DNA from: Planctomycetota bacterium | GTDB taxonomy: Bacteria; Planctomycetota; B15-G4 | NCBI GenBank assembly: GCA_021604805.1 | Contig: BQJR01000001.1 | Coordinates: 784,925 to 848,924, forward strand | Reading direction: 5' to 3' | Length of the DNA: 64,000 bases | In this document: positions 48,287-55,705 of the stretch, piece after piece | Position numbering within the stretch: position 1 is the first letter of the stretch | Layout: the number at the start of each line of letters is the position of its first letter | The notes under the pieces: model-generated | Databases searched by the model: none | Seen by the model: only the letters and a program-made list of their open reading frames with translations | Told to the model about the DNA's origin: nothing | Position numbers and translations under genes: made by a program

Positions 48287-50602
48287 TCAACGAAAGTCGA
48301 GCGTGACCTCTGTTGTAACGCCGTCGAAGAGTTCGATCTCGCGACGCAGTTCGCGGCCGCCGGGGAGCGTGGCGACGAGGGTGTACAGACCCGGCGTGAG
48401 CACTTCCGAAGTTGCAGGCGTCGAACTGTGAATCCAGTTGTCGAGCCAGCGCTGGTTGGGATCCACCGCGCCTGCGGGGATGTCTTCCGAACGGTGGCCG
48501 AACAGCACGGGCGTACGCCAGCGCGCGGGAGTCATCAAGGTCAGTCGGACGGTTCGTGCGACGAACTCGACCTCTTCGGGTGAACGGACGAATCCACGGG
48601 CAGCGGTTCGGTCGGCATCGTCGGGTGCGGCGCTGCAGGAAACATGCAGTCGCGCGCCGAGGCCCAGCGTCACGGTCGAGGAGGACTCTTCGCCGGCGCG
48701 GACGTCCACCAAGACTTCGTCGCCGCCGAATCTTCGTGCCGGGTAGTAATCGGCCGCGCCGATCGGAAAGGTGGTGCCCTCGACGAGGACGCGGTATGCG
48801 CCCGCTTGCAGCTCAAGGCGCAACGGTTCTGGGAGAGTGGCGTGCGTGTTGCGGAACTCCAAGATCGCAGCGCCAGACTGCTCATCGAACACGTGCACAT
48901 TGAAAGACTGAGCAACCGGCGCTCCCAGGTGATCACGCACGTCGAGCAGGACGGCGCCGAGCGGAGCGGGGCTGGGTACGTTCAGCGTCACGTCCACACG
49001 TTCATTTGTGTTCGGGATGTGCACTTCGAGTGGACGCCAGGGCAGCAAGCGATGTGCGACACCAACCAGATACGTCGCGCCCGGTTCGACCTCGAAGAGC
49101 TTGGAGTCGGTGCCTTCCGTGAGTGCGGGCGGCGGGTCGTCGTCGCGCACAGAACCCAAGAGCTCGCTGTCGGAGCGGCGCACCACGATCAGGAGCGGCA
49201 CGTCGGGCAGCTCCGTGAGCTGCAGCCGAGAACCTGAACTCGACATCGACGGCTGCGGGATCCGCTCGCGCGTCGCGGTCTGCACCTTGCTGCGCGGGGA
49301 ACCCATCAGCTCGAACAGCGAGCCCACCGAGACAGCCGACTCGGCCGACGCCGCGCTTGTTTCCGCTGGCGGCTCCAACAGCAGCGGGTCGCTCTCCCAG
49401 TTGAGGCGCACCGCAAGCAAGGGCGCCCCGAAGATCAGCTCGAGTTCGCGTCCGTCGGCGGGCACGGGGGTGTCGGTGAGCGAAGCGTCCTTGGCGCTGA
49501 AGCTGAACCGGTCGAAACTTCCACGGACCCAGAAGCGCCCGGCGCGCAAGCCCGTGATCTCGAAGCGGCCGTCGGCGTCGGTGACGATGCCCATCACGAT
49601 CGGCAGACCAGGAGCTGCGAGGAACGCGGCGAGGCGTTCAGCGGAGTTGTTGGGGCCGAGCAGGGGTGCGTTTTCGTGCCGCAAGTGCAGGACCACGTCG
49701 CGCATCGGCTGGCCTGTGGCATCCACGACCCGACCGCGCATCACGCCCTCACCTCCGAGCCGGAGCACGATCGGTTCCGACGGCGGCGCGTCGACGCTCA
49801 GCTCGATCAGAGGCGTGACACCGGAGCCGTTGCCCCATCCGCCGGCCCGAGGGTCTTGGCTGCCGGAGAAAAAGCGGTAGGAGCCCGAGTGCTCGAGTTG
49901 GAAGCGCGCGCTGCCGTCTTGATCCGAAAAGAAGTTCGCGCCGCGTGACTTCCGAAGCCCGTCCACGAACTGGTAGGCATTCACGCTCTGTCCCGCAGCC
50001 GGCTGTCCGTCCGCGCGCAACACAAGCACTTCGATGTCGGCCTGCAGCGGGACCTCGAGCCGATGCTCACCCAAGTCTCGCGGCGCACTTGGAAGCGGCA
50101 ACTCCAAGGTGCCTTTCATCGACGGCGCGACGCGGGCGGTGATCAGCAAGCGGGACGCAACCTCCGCGTGCGCCGATTCAACAAGTGCCCACGGGATCGA
50201 CAGCGTCGCGCGTCCCTCCCCGTCGGTGACACGTCGCGTGAGTTCGAACCCGCTGACCATCATGGGCTGATGCGCCGACGCGACCACCTCCGTCGCTGCG
50301 ACGGGTCGATCGCCACCCTCGGGGCCGGTGAAGACCACTCGCACGCTCAGCTCCACGACCCCGCCGGGCAACGCGAGCGAGCTCGATGCTTGAGGTGCGT
50401 CAAGCATGGCTGCTGTCACGGTGTCCGGGCGCGGCGTGGGCTCGGCGCCAGACTGGTCAGGTGCTGCGTCGGGGAGCGACGCGCTTGAGCGCTGAAACGT
50501 CTCCGCATCGGACTCGTCACGCGGCTCGTCGCCGAACAGCACGAGCAGCGCGATCACCAAGACCGCGCCTACGGCACCTGCCAACAGAATCGATCGTCCC
50601 AC
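48287..50602 (-). CDS. CarboxypepD_reg-like membrane-anchored protein (paralogue B)
   Basis: A 771-residue paralogue of the preceding gene with a membrane anchor (ILLAGAVGAVLVIALLVLFG) and several carboxypeptidase-regulatory-like domains (VVDATGQPMRDVVLHLR, VTDADGRFEITGLRAGRFWV). The C-terminus TLPGGRELRREIELFDGVTT is nearly identical to that of paralogue A, down to a 38-nt identical DNA stretch. The start is GTG at 50602, with GAGG 7 nt upstream; the TTG two codons earlier (50608) is the alternative. A -10 candidate TAGAGT lies ~40 nt upstream (50647-50642). The function is unknown. Confidence 0.72.
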   Translation of the reverse strand: MGRSILLAGAVGAVLVIALLVLFGDEPRDESDAETFQRSSASLPDAAPDQSGAEPTPRPDTVTAAMLDAPQASSSLALPGGVVELSVRVVFTGPEGGDRPVAATEVVASAHQPMMVSGFELTRRVTDGEGRATLSIPWALVESAHAEVASRLLITARVAPSMKGTLELPLPSAPRDLGEHRLEVPLQADIEVLVLRADGQPAAGQSVNAYQFVDGLRKSRGANFFSDQDGSARFQLEHSGSYRFFSGSQDPRAGGWGNGSGVTPLIELSVDAPPSEPIVLRLGGEGVMRGRVVDATGQPMRDVVLHLRHENAPLLGPNNSAERLAAFLAAPGLPIVMGIVTDADGRFEITGLRAGRFWVRGSFDRFSFSAKDASLTDTPVPADGRELELIFGAPLLAVRLNWESDPLLLEPPAETSAASAESAVSVGSLFELMGSPRSKVQTATRERIPQPSMSSSGSRLQLTELPDVPLLIVVRRSDSELLGSVRDDDPPPALTEGTDSKLFEVEPGATYLVGVAHRLLPWRPLEVHIPNTNERVDVTLNVPSPAPLGAVLLDVRDHLGAPVAQSFNVHVFDEQSGAAILEFRNTHATLPEPLRLELQAGAYRVLVEGTTFPIGAADYYPARRFGGDEVLVDVRAGEESSSTVTLGLGARLHVSCSAAPDDADRTAARGFVRSPEEVEFVARTVRLTLMTPARWRTPVLFGHRSEDIPAGAVDPNQRWLDNWIHSSTPATSEVLTPGLYTLVATLPGGRELRREIELFDGVTTEVTLDFR

Positions 50603-50641
50603 CCACAATCCTCGCCGCCTGACCTCGGGGAGTTTGGCACG

Positions 50642-50691
50642 ACTCTACCGGAGCGCCTCGAAGGCGTGGGAGCGAAGCCCCGTGATAGACT
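50642..50691. promoter_or_regulatory. divergent -10 candidates
   Basis: TAGAGT on the minus strand (50647-50642) faces the gene at 48287-50602 with a leader of about 32 nt. TAGACT on the plus strand (50686-50691) faces the radical SAM gene at 50812 with a leader of about 113 nt. The two are 38 nt apart. Confidence 0.45.
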
Positions 50692-50811
50692 CCGGCACCT
50701 TCCAGTTGCACCGCGCTGCCATCCGATGAGGACCAGCGCACCTGCCCGCGCCGCGCTCCCCGACTGCGGCGCGCCCCACCTCGCATCGCGCGTTTCGTCG
50801 CGCCCCCCACC

Positions 50812-52944
50812 ATGAAGATCCTGCTCGCCTCGGTGTCCTTCACCACGCCGTACACGCCGCAGCGGCGCTTCCTGTCGCTGGGGTACTTGCACGCGCACGC
50901 GGCGCAAGACGAAGTCATCGGGCCGCGCACCGACATCGAGCATGAGTACTTCGATCCGTCGATCCGCAACCCGGAGGAGATCGCGCAGGCGATCGTGGCC
51001 AAGCAGCCCGACCTGCTCGGCTTCACTTGCTACGTGTGGAACACGCAAGACGTGCTGCACATTTGCGAGCACGTCCGCAAGTTGCGGCCCGCGTGCAAGA
51101 TCATCCTGGGCGGGCCTGAGGTCTCCTACAAATACGTGAAGGTGCTCGACGCCAACCCGGCCGTCGACTGGATCTGCGTGAACGAAGGCGAAGAGACCTT
51201 CCGCGAGTTGTTGCGCGCGTTGCTCACCGAGGGCGACGACGCCACCAAGAGCATCGCGGGTCTCGCCTACCGCGGCGCCGATGGCGTGCCGAACCTGCCT
51301 GAGCCGCGCCCGTACCTGAAAGACCTCGACACCTTGCCGTCGCCGTATCTCACCGGCGTGCTCGACGTGTGCGACATCCGCGGCGGCGCCAACTACCAGA
51401 CCGCGCGCGGCTGCCCGTTCACCTGCAGCTACTGCGACTACGGGCGCAACCAGCCGTACTACGAGTTCTCACTCGAGCGCGTCGAAGCCGAGATCAAGTA
51501 CTTCAAGCAGCACGACGCGCGGATCCTGTTCAACGTGGATCCCACCTTCAACTACAGCCGCAAGCGCGCCGAGGCGATCCTCGATCTGCTGATCACGAAC
51601 GACGTGAAAGCGATCCACTGGTTCGAGGTCTTCCCGAGCCTGATCAACAACGATCTCGTGGAGCTGCTCGACAAGTCGTACTTGTCGTTCGTGGGCGTGG
51701 GCATCCAGAGCGCGAACAAGGAAACCATGCGCAACATCCGGCGCGTGTGGAAGCCCGACAAGGTGGCGCCGCTGCTCGACTCACTCAAGTTCCGCAAGAA
51801 CATCATGCTCTCCTACGAGATCATCATGGGCTTGCCCGGCGACGGCGTGCAGGACTACGTGGACACCATGTCGTGGACCTACGACCGCGAGCCCGCCGAC
51901 ATCAAGTCGTTCAACTTGGCGATCCTGCCGCGCACGCCGCTCGAGAAGGAAGTCGAGAAGTGGGGCATCGAGTACGACCCCGACATCGGTCACGAGATCC
52001 TCAAGACCGACTTCATGACGCACCAGGATGTGCTCATCGGCAAGGCCGTCAACGACTGGCACCGCATCCTGCAGAAGGCCTTCTTCCTGCTGCACCGCGT
52101 GACCCAACGCCCCGCCGGCGAGCTGCTGCGCGACTGGGCCTGGAAGGTCTATCACGCCGGTCACCACGGCAGCATCCCCGACCTGCAAGTGCACCGCATC
52201 GACACCGCGCTCGTGGAAGCACTCGGCAACTTGTGGGGTGAGTACGTGTCCGAGCAGTGCGCCGCCGCCAAGGTCCCCGACGTGTCCGCGCCGCTGCGCG
52301 ACGTGGTGCGCTACATGTTCTTCCGCCGCTCGCGCACTTGGGCGTCAGCCTTCTTCGCCGACGTGCGTGACATCTACTTCAACGAGCCGTATCCCGAGCT
52401 GCACCGCTACTACACGGTGACGGCTGAGGCGTTGCCCGCGGGCTCCGCAAACGCGAGCGCGGCCGACACGAACTCGACCGGCACGGTGGCTGGCGACGCA
52501 ACCGCCGCTGGCGCCACTGGCACCCCCGCCGACATCAGCGCGGCCGTGCCGAAACTCGGCGGCGAAGTCGACCGCCACGAGTTCACCTACGACATGCACG
52601 ACCTCTACGCGCTGCAAGACGCCGAGCCGATGCTCGCCGTGCAGCCCAAGCGCACCGAGTACGTGTTCTTCATGACGCCGCAACACGGTGCCGGTTGCGG
52701 CATCGTGATCGACGACGCCTCGCGCTGCTTCCTCGAGCTCGTCGACGGCACGCGCACGGTGGCGCAGATCGCCGAGATCTTGGAGCGCGAACAGAGCGCC
52801 GAGATGGCAGCGCTCGCCCCCGCGCTCTACGCCGGCTTCGCGGCCACAGGCATCTTCGACCGTCCGCGCTTCCTCACCGACTTCGAGGACGGCAAGATCA
52901 CCTGGCAGTCGTGCTTCCCCGAGGTGTACCGCGCGTACCACTGA
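50812..52944 (+). CDS. B12-binding-domain radical SAM protein with C-terminal PqqD-like domain (paralogue 2)
   Basis: A 710-residue paralogue of the gene at 41423, with the same architecture and the same cluster numbering (Cys201, 205, 208 in RGCPFTCSYC). The B12-type domain (residues 1-140) contains ILLASVSFTTPYTPQRRF and ILGGPEVSYKYV. The helical DUF4080-like domain is followed by a low-complexity Ala/Thr/Ser/Gly linker (about residues 540-585) that paralogue 1 lacks in this form, then the PqqD-like winged helix (CFLELVDGTRTVAQIAEIL) and the tail ITWQSCFPEVYRAYH. No ribosome site is seen before the ATG. The two genes are not adjacent but lie on the same strand, 7.3 kb apart. Confidence 0.88.
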   Translation: MKILLASVSFTTPYTPQRRFLSLGYLHAHAAQDEVIGPRTDIEHEYFDPSIRNPEEIAQAIVAKQPDLLGFTCYVWNTQDVLHICEHVRKLRPACKIILGGPEVSYKYVKVLDANPAVDWICVNEGEETFRELLRALLTEGDDATKSIAGLAYRGADGVPNLPEPRPYLKDLDTLPSPYLTGVLDVCDIRGGANYQTARGCPFTCSYCDYGRNQPYYEFSLERVEAEIKYFKQHDARILFNVDPTFNYSRKRAEAILDLLITNDVKAIHWFEVFPSLINNDLVELLDKSYLSFVGVGIQSANKETMRNIRRVWKPDKVAPLLDSLKFRKNIMLSYEIIMGLPGDGVQDYVDTMSWTYDREPADIKSFNLAILPRTPLEKEVEKWGIEYDPDIGHEILKTDFMTHQDVLIGKAVNDWHRILQKAFFLLHRVTQRPAGELLRDWAWKVYHAGHHGSIPDLQVHRIDTALVEALGNLWGEYVSEQCAAAKVPDVSAPLRDVVRYMFFRRSRTWASAFFADVRDIYFNEPYPELHRYYTVTAEALPAGSANASAADTNSTGTVAGDATAAGATGTPADISAAVPKLGGEVDRHEFTYDMHDLYALQDAEPMLAVQPKRTEYVFFMTPQHGAGCGIVIDDASRCFLELVDGTRTVAQIAEILEREQSAEMAALAPALYAGFAATGIFDRPRFLTDFEDGKITWQSCFPEVYRAYH

Positions 52945-53014
52945 GCGCGCGGCGCACGGCTGACGCGATCGGCCGCGCCCCACCGCCTGACTGCGCTCGC
53001 GCGATCGACTCCGC

Positions 53015-53461
53015 CTAGGCGAACTGTTCGCTCAGCACGCGATGACGGTGCGCGAACATGCGCTCGAGTTTGCGGCGCACGAACCAGCCCGCGACCCAGC
53101 GTGAGAGCGGCTCGAGCGGCAGCGTGTAGTCCACGTGATCGGTGAGACGTGAGCGCTGCGGGCCGAGCGATTCCATGCGGTGGCTGTGCACCCAGCGCGC
53201 AAACGGTCCGCGCGTCTGTTCGTCGACGAAGCCGTGCGGACGCTGCACGTCGCGGTGGTCGGCGACCCAACGCAGGCGCAACGGCCAGCGCCCCACGCGC
53301 AGCACCACCCGCGCGCCGTTCTCGAGCCGCGCGGGCGCGCGTTCCACCTGCACGGGCTCCGAAGGCGGGATCATCAGCGGCAGCGCCTCGGGTTGCAGGT
53401 GCCAGTCGAAGAGCGCTTCCACGGACACCGGGAGCTCGACCGAGAGTTCGAAAATCGCCAC
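53015..53461 (-). CDS. SRPBCC family protein (polyketide cyclase/dehydrase-like)
   Basis: A 148-residue protein of the START/SRPBCC fold: FELSVELPVSVEALFDWHLQ at the N-terminus, the central hydrophobic cavity strands (RVVLRVGRWPLRLRWVADH), and a C-terminal helix with HVDYTLPLEPLSRWVAGWFV quoted in part. Such proteins bind hydrophobic ligands. The start is GTG at 53461, 1 nt after the TGA of the CarH-type regulator gene, so the two are co-transcribed. SRPBCC genes occur next to LitR/CarH regulators in other bacteria, together with photolyase and carotenoid genes. The ligand is unknown. Confidence 0.75.
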   Translation of the reverse strand: MAIFELSVELPVSVEALFDWHLQPEALPLMIPPSEPVQVERAPARLENGARVVLRVGRWPLRLRWVADHRDVQRPHGFVDEQTRGPFARWVHSHRMESLGPQRSRLTDHVDYTLPLEPLSRWVAGWFVRRKLERMFAHRHRVLSEQFA

Positions 53462-53462
53462 G

Positions 53463-54371
53463 TCAGTCGAGGGCTCGTAGCCAGCGCGCCAGCTTCGCGC
53501 TCGTCCTGAGCAAGCGCACGCCGCGCGGTCCACGCCGTGGTCCGCGCACGCCCTCGCCGCCCACGATCACCTCGCACCCGTCGGGCAACAGATCTCGCAA
53601 CTTGGCGAGCACACGATCGGTGCCCACGCCGCCGCTGGAGAGCGAGACGCTGAGTGCGACCGCGCGCGCATCGAGTTCCTCCGCGGCGCCCGCGATGTCT
53701 TCGAGCGGCGTCTGCACACCGAGGCGACGACTGGGAACCCCCAGGGCCGCGCAGAAGACCGCGACCATACTCAGGCCCAAGCCGTGTTCTTCGCCGGGCA
53801 GAGTCGTGATGACCACCGGACCCAGCTCGCGCTGCGGGATGCGCTCGAGCAACTCGGCGCGCTGCTCGAGCAGCACTTCCTCGAGCACTTCGGCGGCGAG
53901 GTGTTCATGACGCACGTGGATCTCGCCGTCGGCCCAAGCGCGCCCCACCAAGCGCAGGAACGGAGCCGCGCGCTCGCTGATCCAACGCATCGGGTTGGCG
54001 TCCACGAGGGAGTCGCGCAGGGCGTCGCGCAGGGCGATGTCGTCGAGCCTGGAAGCGTGCGTGAGCCACGCGCGCAGCTCCGTGTCGACGACGGGTTCGG
54101 GTGTGGGTTCGCTGAGCAACTCGTCGAGCTCGGCATCCTCGAGCTGCAACAAGCTGCCAGCGCGATGCCCGCGCGAGAGTGCTTCGGAGACCCGCCGCAG
54201 CCGACGCAACTGCTCCTCGGTGTAGCGGCGATGGCCCGAGGGCAGGCGCACAGGCACGGGCGTGCCGTAGCGGCGCTCCCACATGCGCAAGGTGTCCACG
54301 GAGATGCCCGTGGCTTTGGCGACACGCCCCACGGACAGCGAAGGTTCTGCGCTCTGCGATTCAACCGTCAT
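53463..54371 (-). CDS. carH: CarH/LitR-type B12-dependent MerR-family photoreceptor
   Basis: A 302-residue regulator with an N-terminal MerR winged helix (VGRVAKATGISVDTLRMWER, then RYGTPVPVRLPSGHRRY), a helical bundle with the W-x9-EH motif (Trp146, Glu156, His157), and a C-terminal cobalamin-binding domain with EEHGLG (E-x-H-x2-G; lower-ligand His196) and VIVGGEG. CarH binds adenosylcobalamin, tetramerises on its operator in the dark and lets go in light. Residue 147 is Ala, where Thermus CarH has His132, the light-state ligand. The downstream SRPBCC gene is in the same operon. The upstream region carries AT-rich repeats (54385-54413). Confidence 0.88.
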   Translation of the reverse strand: MTVESQSAEPSLSVGRVAKATGISVDTLRMWERRYGTPVPVRLPSGHRRYTEEQLRRLRRVSEALSRGHRAGSLLQLEDAELDELLSEPTPEPVVDTELRAWLTHASRLDDIALRDALRDSLVDANPMRWISERAAPFLRLVGRAWADGEIHVRHEHLAAEVLEEVLLEQRAELLERIPQRELGPVVITTLPGEEHGLGLSMVAVFCAALGVPSRRLGVQTPLEDIAGAAEELDARAVALSVSLSSGGVGTDRVLAKLRDLLPDGCEVIVGGEGVRGPRRGPRGVRLLRTSAKLARWLRALD

Positions 54372-54384
54372 GACTTCCCCCAGG

Positions 54385-54437
54385 AATGTTGACTAAATGT
54401 TTTCCTAGACATTGGCGACCACCGCCCGCTGAGTCAA
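54385..54437. promoter_or_regulatory. carH promoter/operator candidate with 11-bp repeats
   Basis: AATGTT occurs at 54385-54390 and 54396-54401, exactly 11 bp apart, and GACATT (54408-54413) is the inverse. On the carH strand this reads as two ACA triplets 11 bp apart. A -35-like TTGACT (54437-54432, minus) with CAATGT 17 nt downstream overlaps them. Thermus CarH is known to bind three 11-bp direct repeats containing ACA. The stretch is AT-rich in a GC-rich setting. Confidence 0.45.
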
Positions 54438-54601
54438 TCGTTTTTCCTGGACACAGAGGTGTTCCGATCGGCTTCGAGCGCTGGCTCGTGGACCCGAGAG
54501 CTCCCCTCTGCCGGCTGGACGACTCGACCGGGAAGCCCCTCGGAGCCGCGCTCTGCCGACACCCGCTGAGCCGCGCCTGCGAAATCTGCGCTCAGGAACC
54601 G

Positions 54602-54607
54602 TAGGCT
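54602..54607 (+). promoter_or_regulatory. -10 element candidate
   Basis: TAGGCT, giving a leader of about 37 nt before the ATG at 54651. Confidence 0.4.
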
Positions 54608-54650
54608 CCGGCCCGCACCCGAGCCCCCCGATCAACCCGAGACGTCCCGA

Positions 54651-55511
54651 ATGGAACCTGCCCCCACGCGCGCGACCGCTGCGTCCCCCCGCTCCGCCGT
54701 ACCTGGAAGCACCGACGCAGAGGCGAACGCCCCCGCGTGGCTCGCCGATCTCGAGCGCGAGGTGCAGACACACCCGGCCGTTCAACACCCGCTGCTCGCA
54801 CGCTTTGCCACCCAGCCGCTCGAACGCCAGGACGCCTTGCTCTTCGGCTTGCAACACCACGCGCTGGTCGGCTGCTTCACGCGCTACATGGAACTGCTGC
54901 TGCTGCGCGCACCGAGCTCCACCGAAAAGCTCTGGCTCGCCAAGGTGCTCGTCGACGAGTACGGCGAGGGCAGCGACGGGCGCGATCACGCCACGCTCTA
55001 CGCCGAATTCCTCGTGGCTGCCGGCGCGCACTCGGGCGAGCCCGAGAGCACACCGCTGTGCCCGGAAGTCTGGGAGTTCATCGACACGCACCTGCAACTC
55101 TGCCGCGAGGAGCCGTACCTCGTCGGGCTCGGCGCCCTGGGCCCCGGACACGAGTGGGCCATCCCGGGCATGTTCGCGCAGATCATCCCCGGCTTGGAGC
55201 GCGCCGGCTTCACGCCGCAGGAACGGCTCTACTTCGATCTGCACACCGAGCAAGACGTGGACCACGGCGCGTGGATGACCGAGGTGCTGGCCACGATGGT
55301 CACGAGCGAGGCCGACCGTCAACTCGTGCGTCGCGGTGCACGACGTTCGCTCGACGCCCGGGCGCGGCTCTGGAGCAGCATCGAGCGTCGCATGACCGGC
55401 GCCGCGAGCGAGCCCCTGGAGAGCCCCGGCGACCTGCGTGCGCTGCGCCCCGCCGTGAACGCTGTGGTCCTCGGGAACGCCACCCAGCTGCTGCCCGCCA
55501 GCGCAGGCTGA
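54651..55511 (+). CDS. iron-containing redox enzyme family protein (haem-oxygenase-like diiron)
   Basis: A 286-residue protein of the haem-oxygenase-like diiron fold (TenA/PqqC/CADD relatives). It shows HPLLARFATQPLE, the long helix with ligands KLWLAKVLVDEYGEG, HATLYAEFLVAAG, and LHTEQDVDHGAWMTEVL, which supplies the Glu/His metal ligands of the second half. Related enzymes include CADD (p-aminobenzoate from a tyrosine side chain), PqqC and UndA-type oxidases; the exact reaction cannot be read. It lies 97 nt upstream of the TPP riboswitch that controls thiC, but has its own promoter candidate. The N-terminal ~25 residues are a low-complexity Ala/Pro/Ser segment. Confidence 0.8.
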   Translation: MEPAPTRATAASPRSAVPGSTDAEANAPAWLADLEREVQTHPAVQHPLLARFATQPLERQDALLFGLQHHALVGCFTRYMELLLLRAPSSTEKLWLAKVLVDEYGEGSDGRDHATLYAEFLVAAGAHSGEPESTPLCPEVWEFIDTHLQLCREEPYLVGLGALGPGHEWAIPGMFAQIIPGLERAGFTPQERLYFDLHTEQDVDHGAWMTEVLATMVTSEADRQLVRRGARRSLDARARLWSSIERRMTGAASEPLESPGDLRALRPAVNAVVLGNATQLLPASAG

Positions 55512-55594
55512 GGCGCGCGACCGGTTCGAATCCGCGAGGAGCCCACGCCTCAGGCCAGCGCGCACTGCGCTTGATGCCGCCCGCCACCGCGCCC

Positions 55595-55600
55595 TACGAT
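55595..55600 (+). promoter_or_regulatory. -10 element candidate for the thiC riboswitch transcript
   Basis: TACGAT ends 8 nt before the first base of the TPP riboswitch P1 stem, so transcription would begin at the riboswitch itself. Confidence 0.55.
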
Positions 55601-55607
55601 GGCGGCT

Positions 55608-55705
55608 CGCTAGGGGTGTCTGCGAGCGGTCTCGCGGGCTGAGAACACACCCTCGAACCTGATCAGCGCGCGTCGGCACTCGCCGGCGCCCTGCGGAGGA
55701 AAGCG
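55608..55705 (+). promoter_or_regulatory. TPP riboswitch (THI element)
   Basis: The conserved blocks are present: GGGGTG (55613-55618) pairing with CACCC (55648-55652), CTGAGA (55639-55644), CGAACCTGATC (55654-55664), and the 3' end GCGGAGGAAAGC (55693-55704). The P1 ends CGCT/AGCG (55608-55611 with 55702-55705) close the fold directly before the thiC ATG (55706). The ribosome site GGAGG (55695-55699) lies inside the 3' strand of the aptamer, so TPP binding should block translation directly. No terminator hairpin follows. Confidence 0.92.

Noticed and set aside
50726..50815. 29-codon frame overlapping the start of radical SAM paralogue 2 as a possible precursor peptide
   Set aside because: It has no ribosome site and a random-looking Pro/Ala/Arg composition with one Cys. 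No similar frame precedes paralogue 1. The 4-nt overlap could be chance.
55518..55540. tRNA T-arm-like sequence CGGTTCGAATCCG
   Set aside because: Only three of five T-stem pairs form, and the bases after it find no matching acceptor strand at tRNA distance upstream, where the diiron-enzyme gene still codes.
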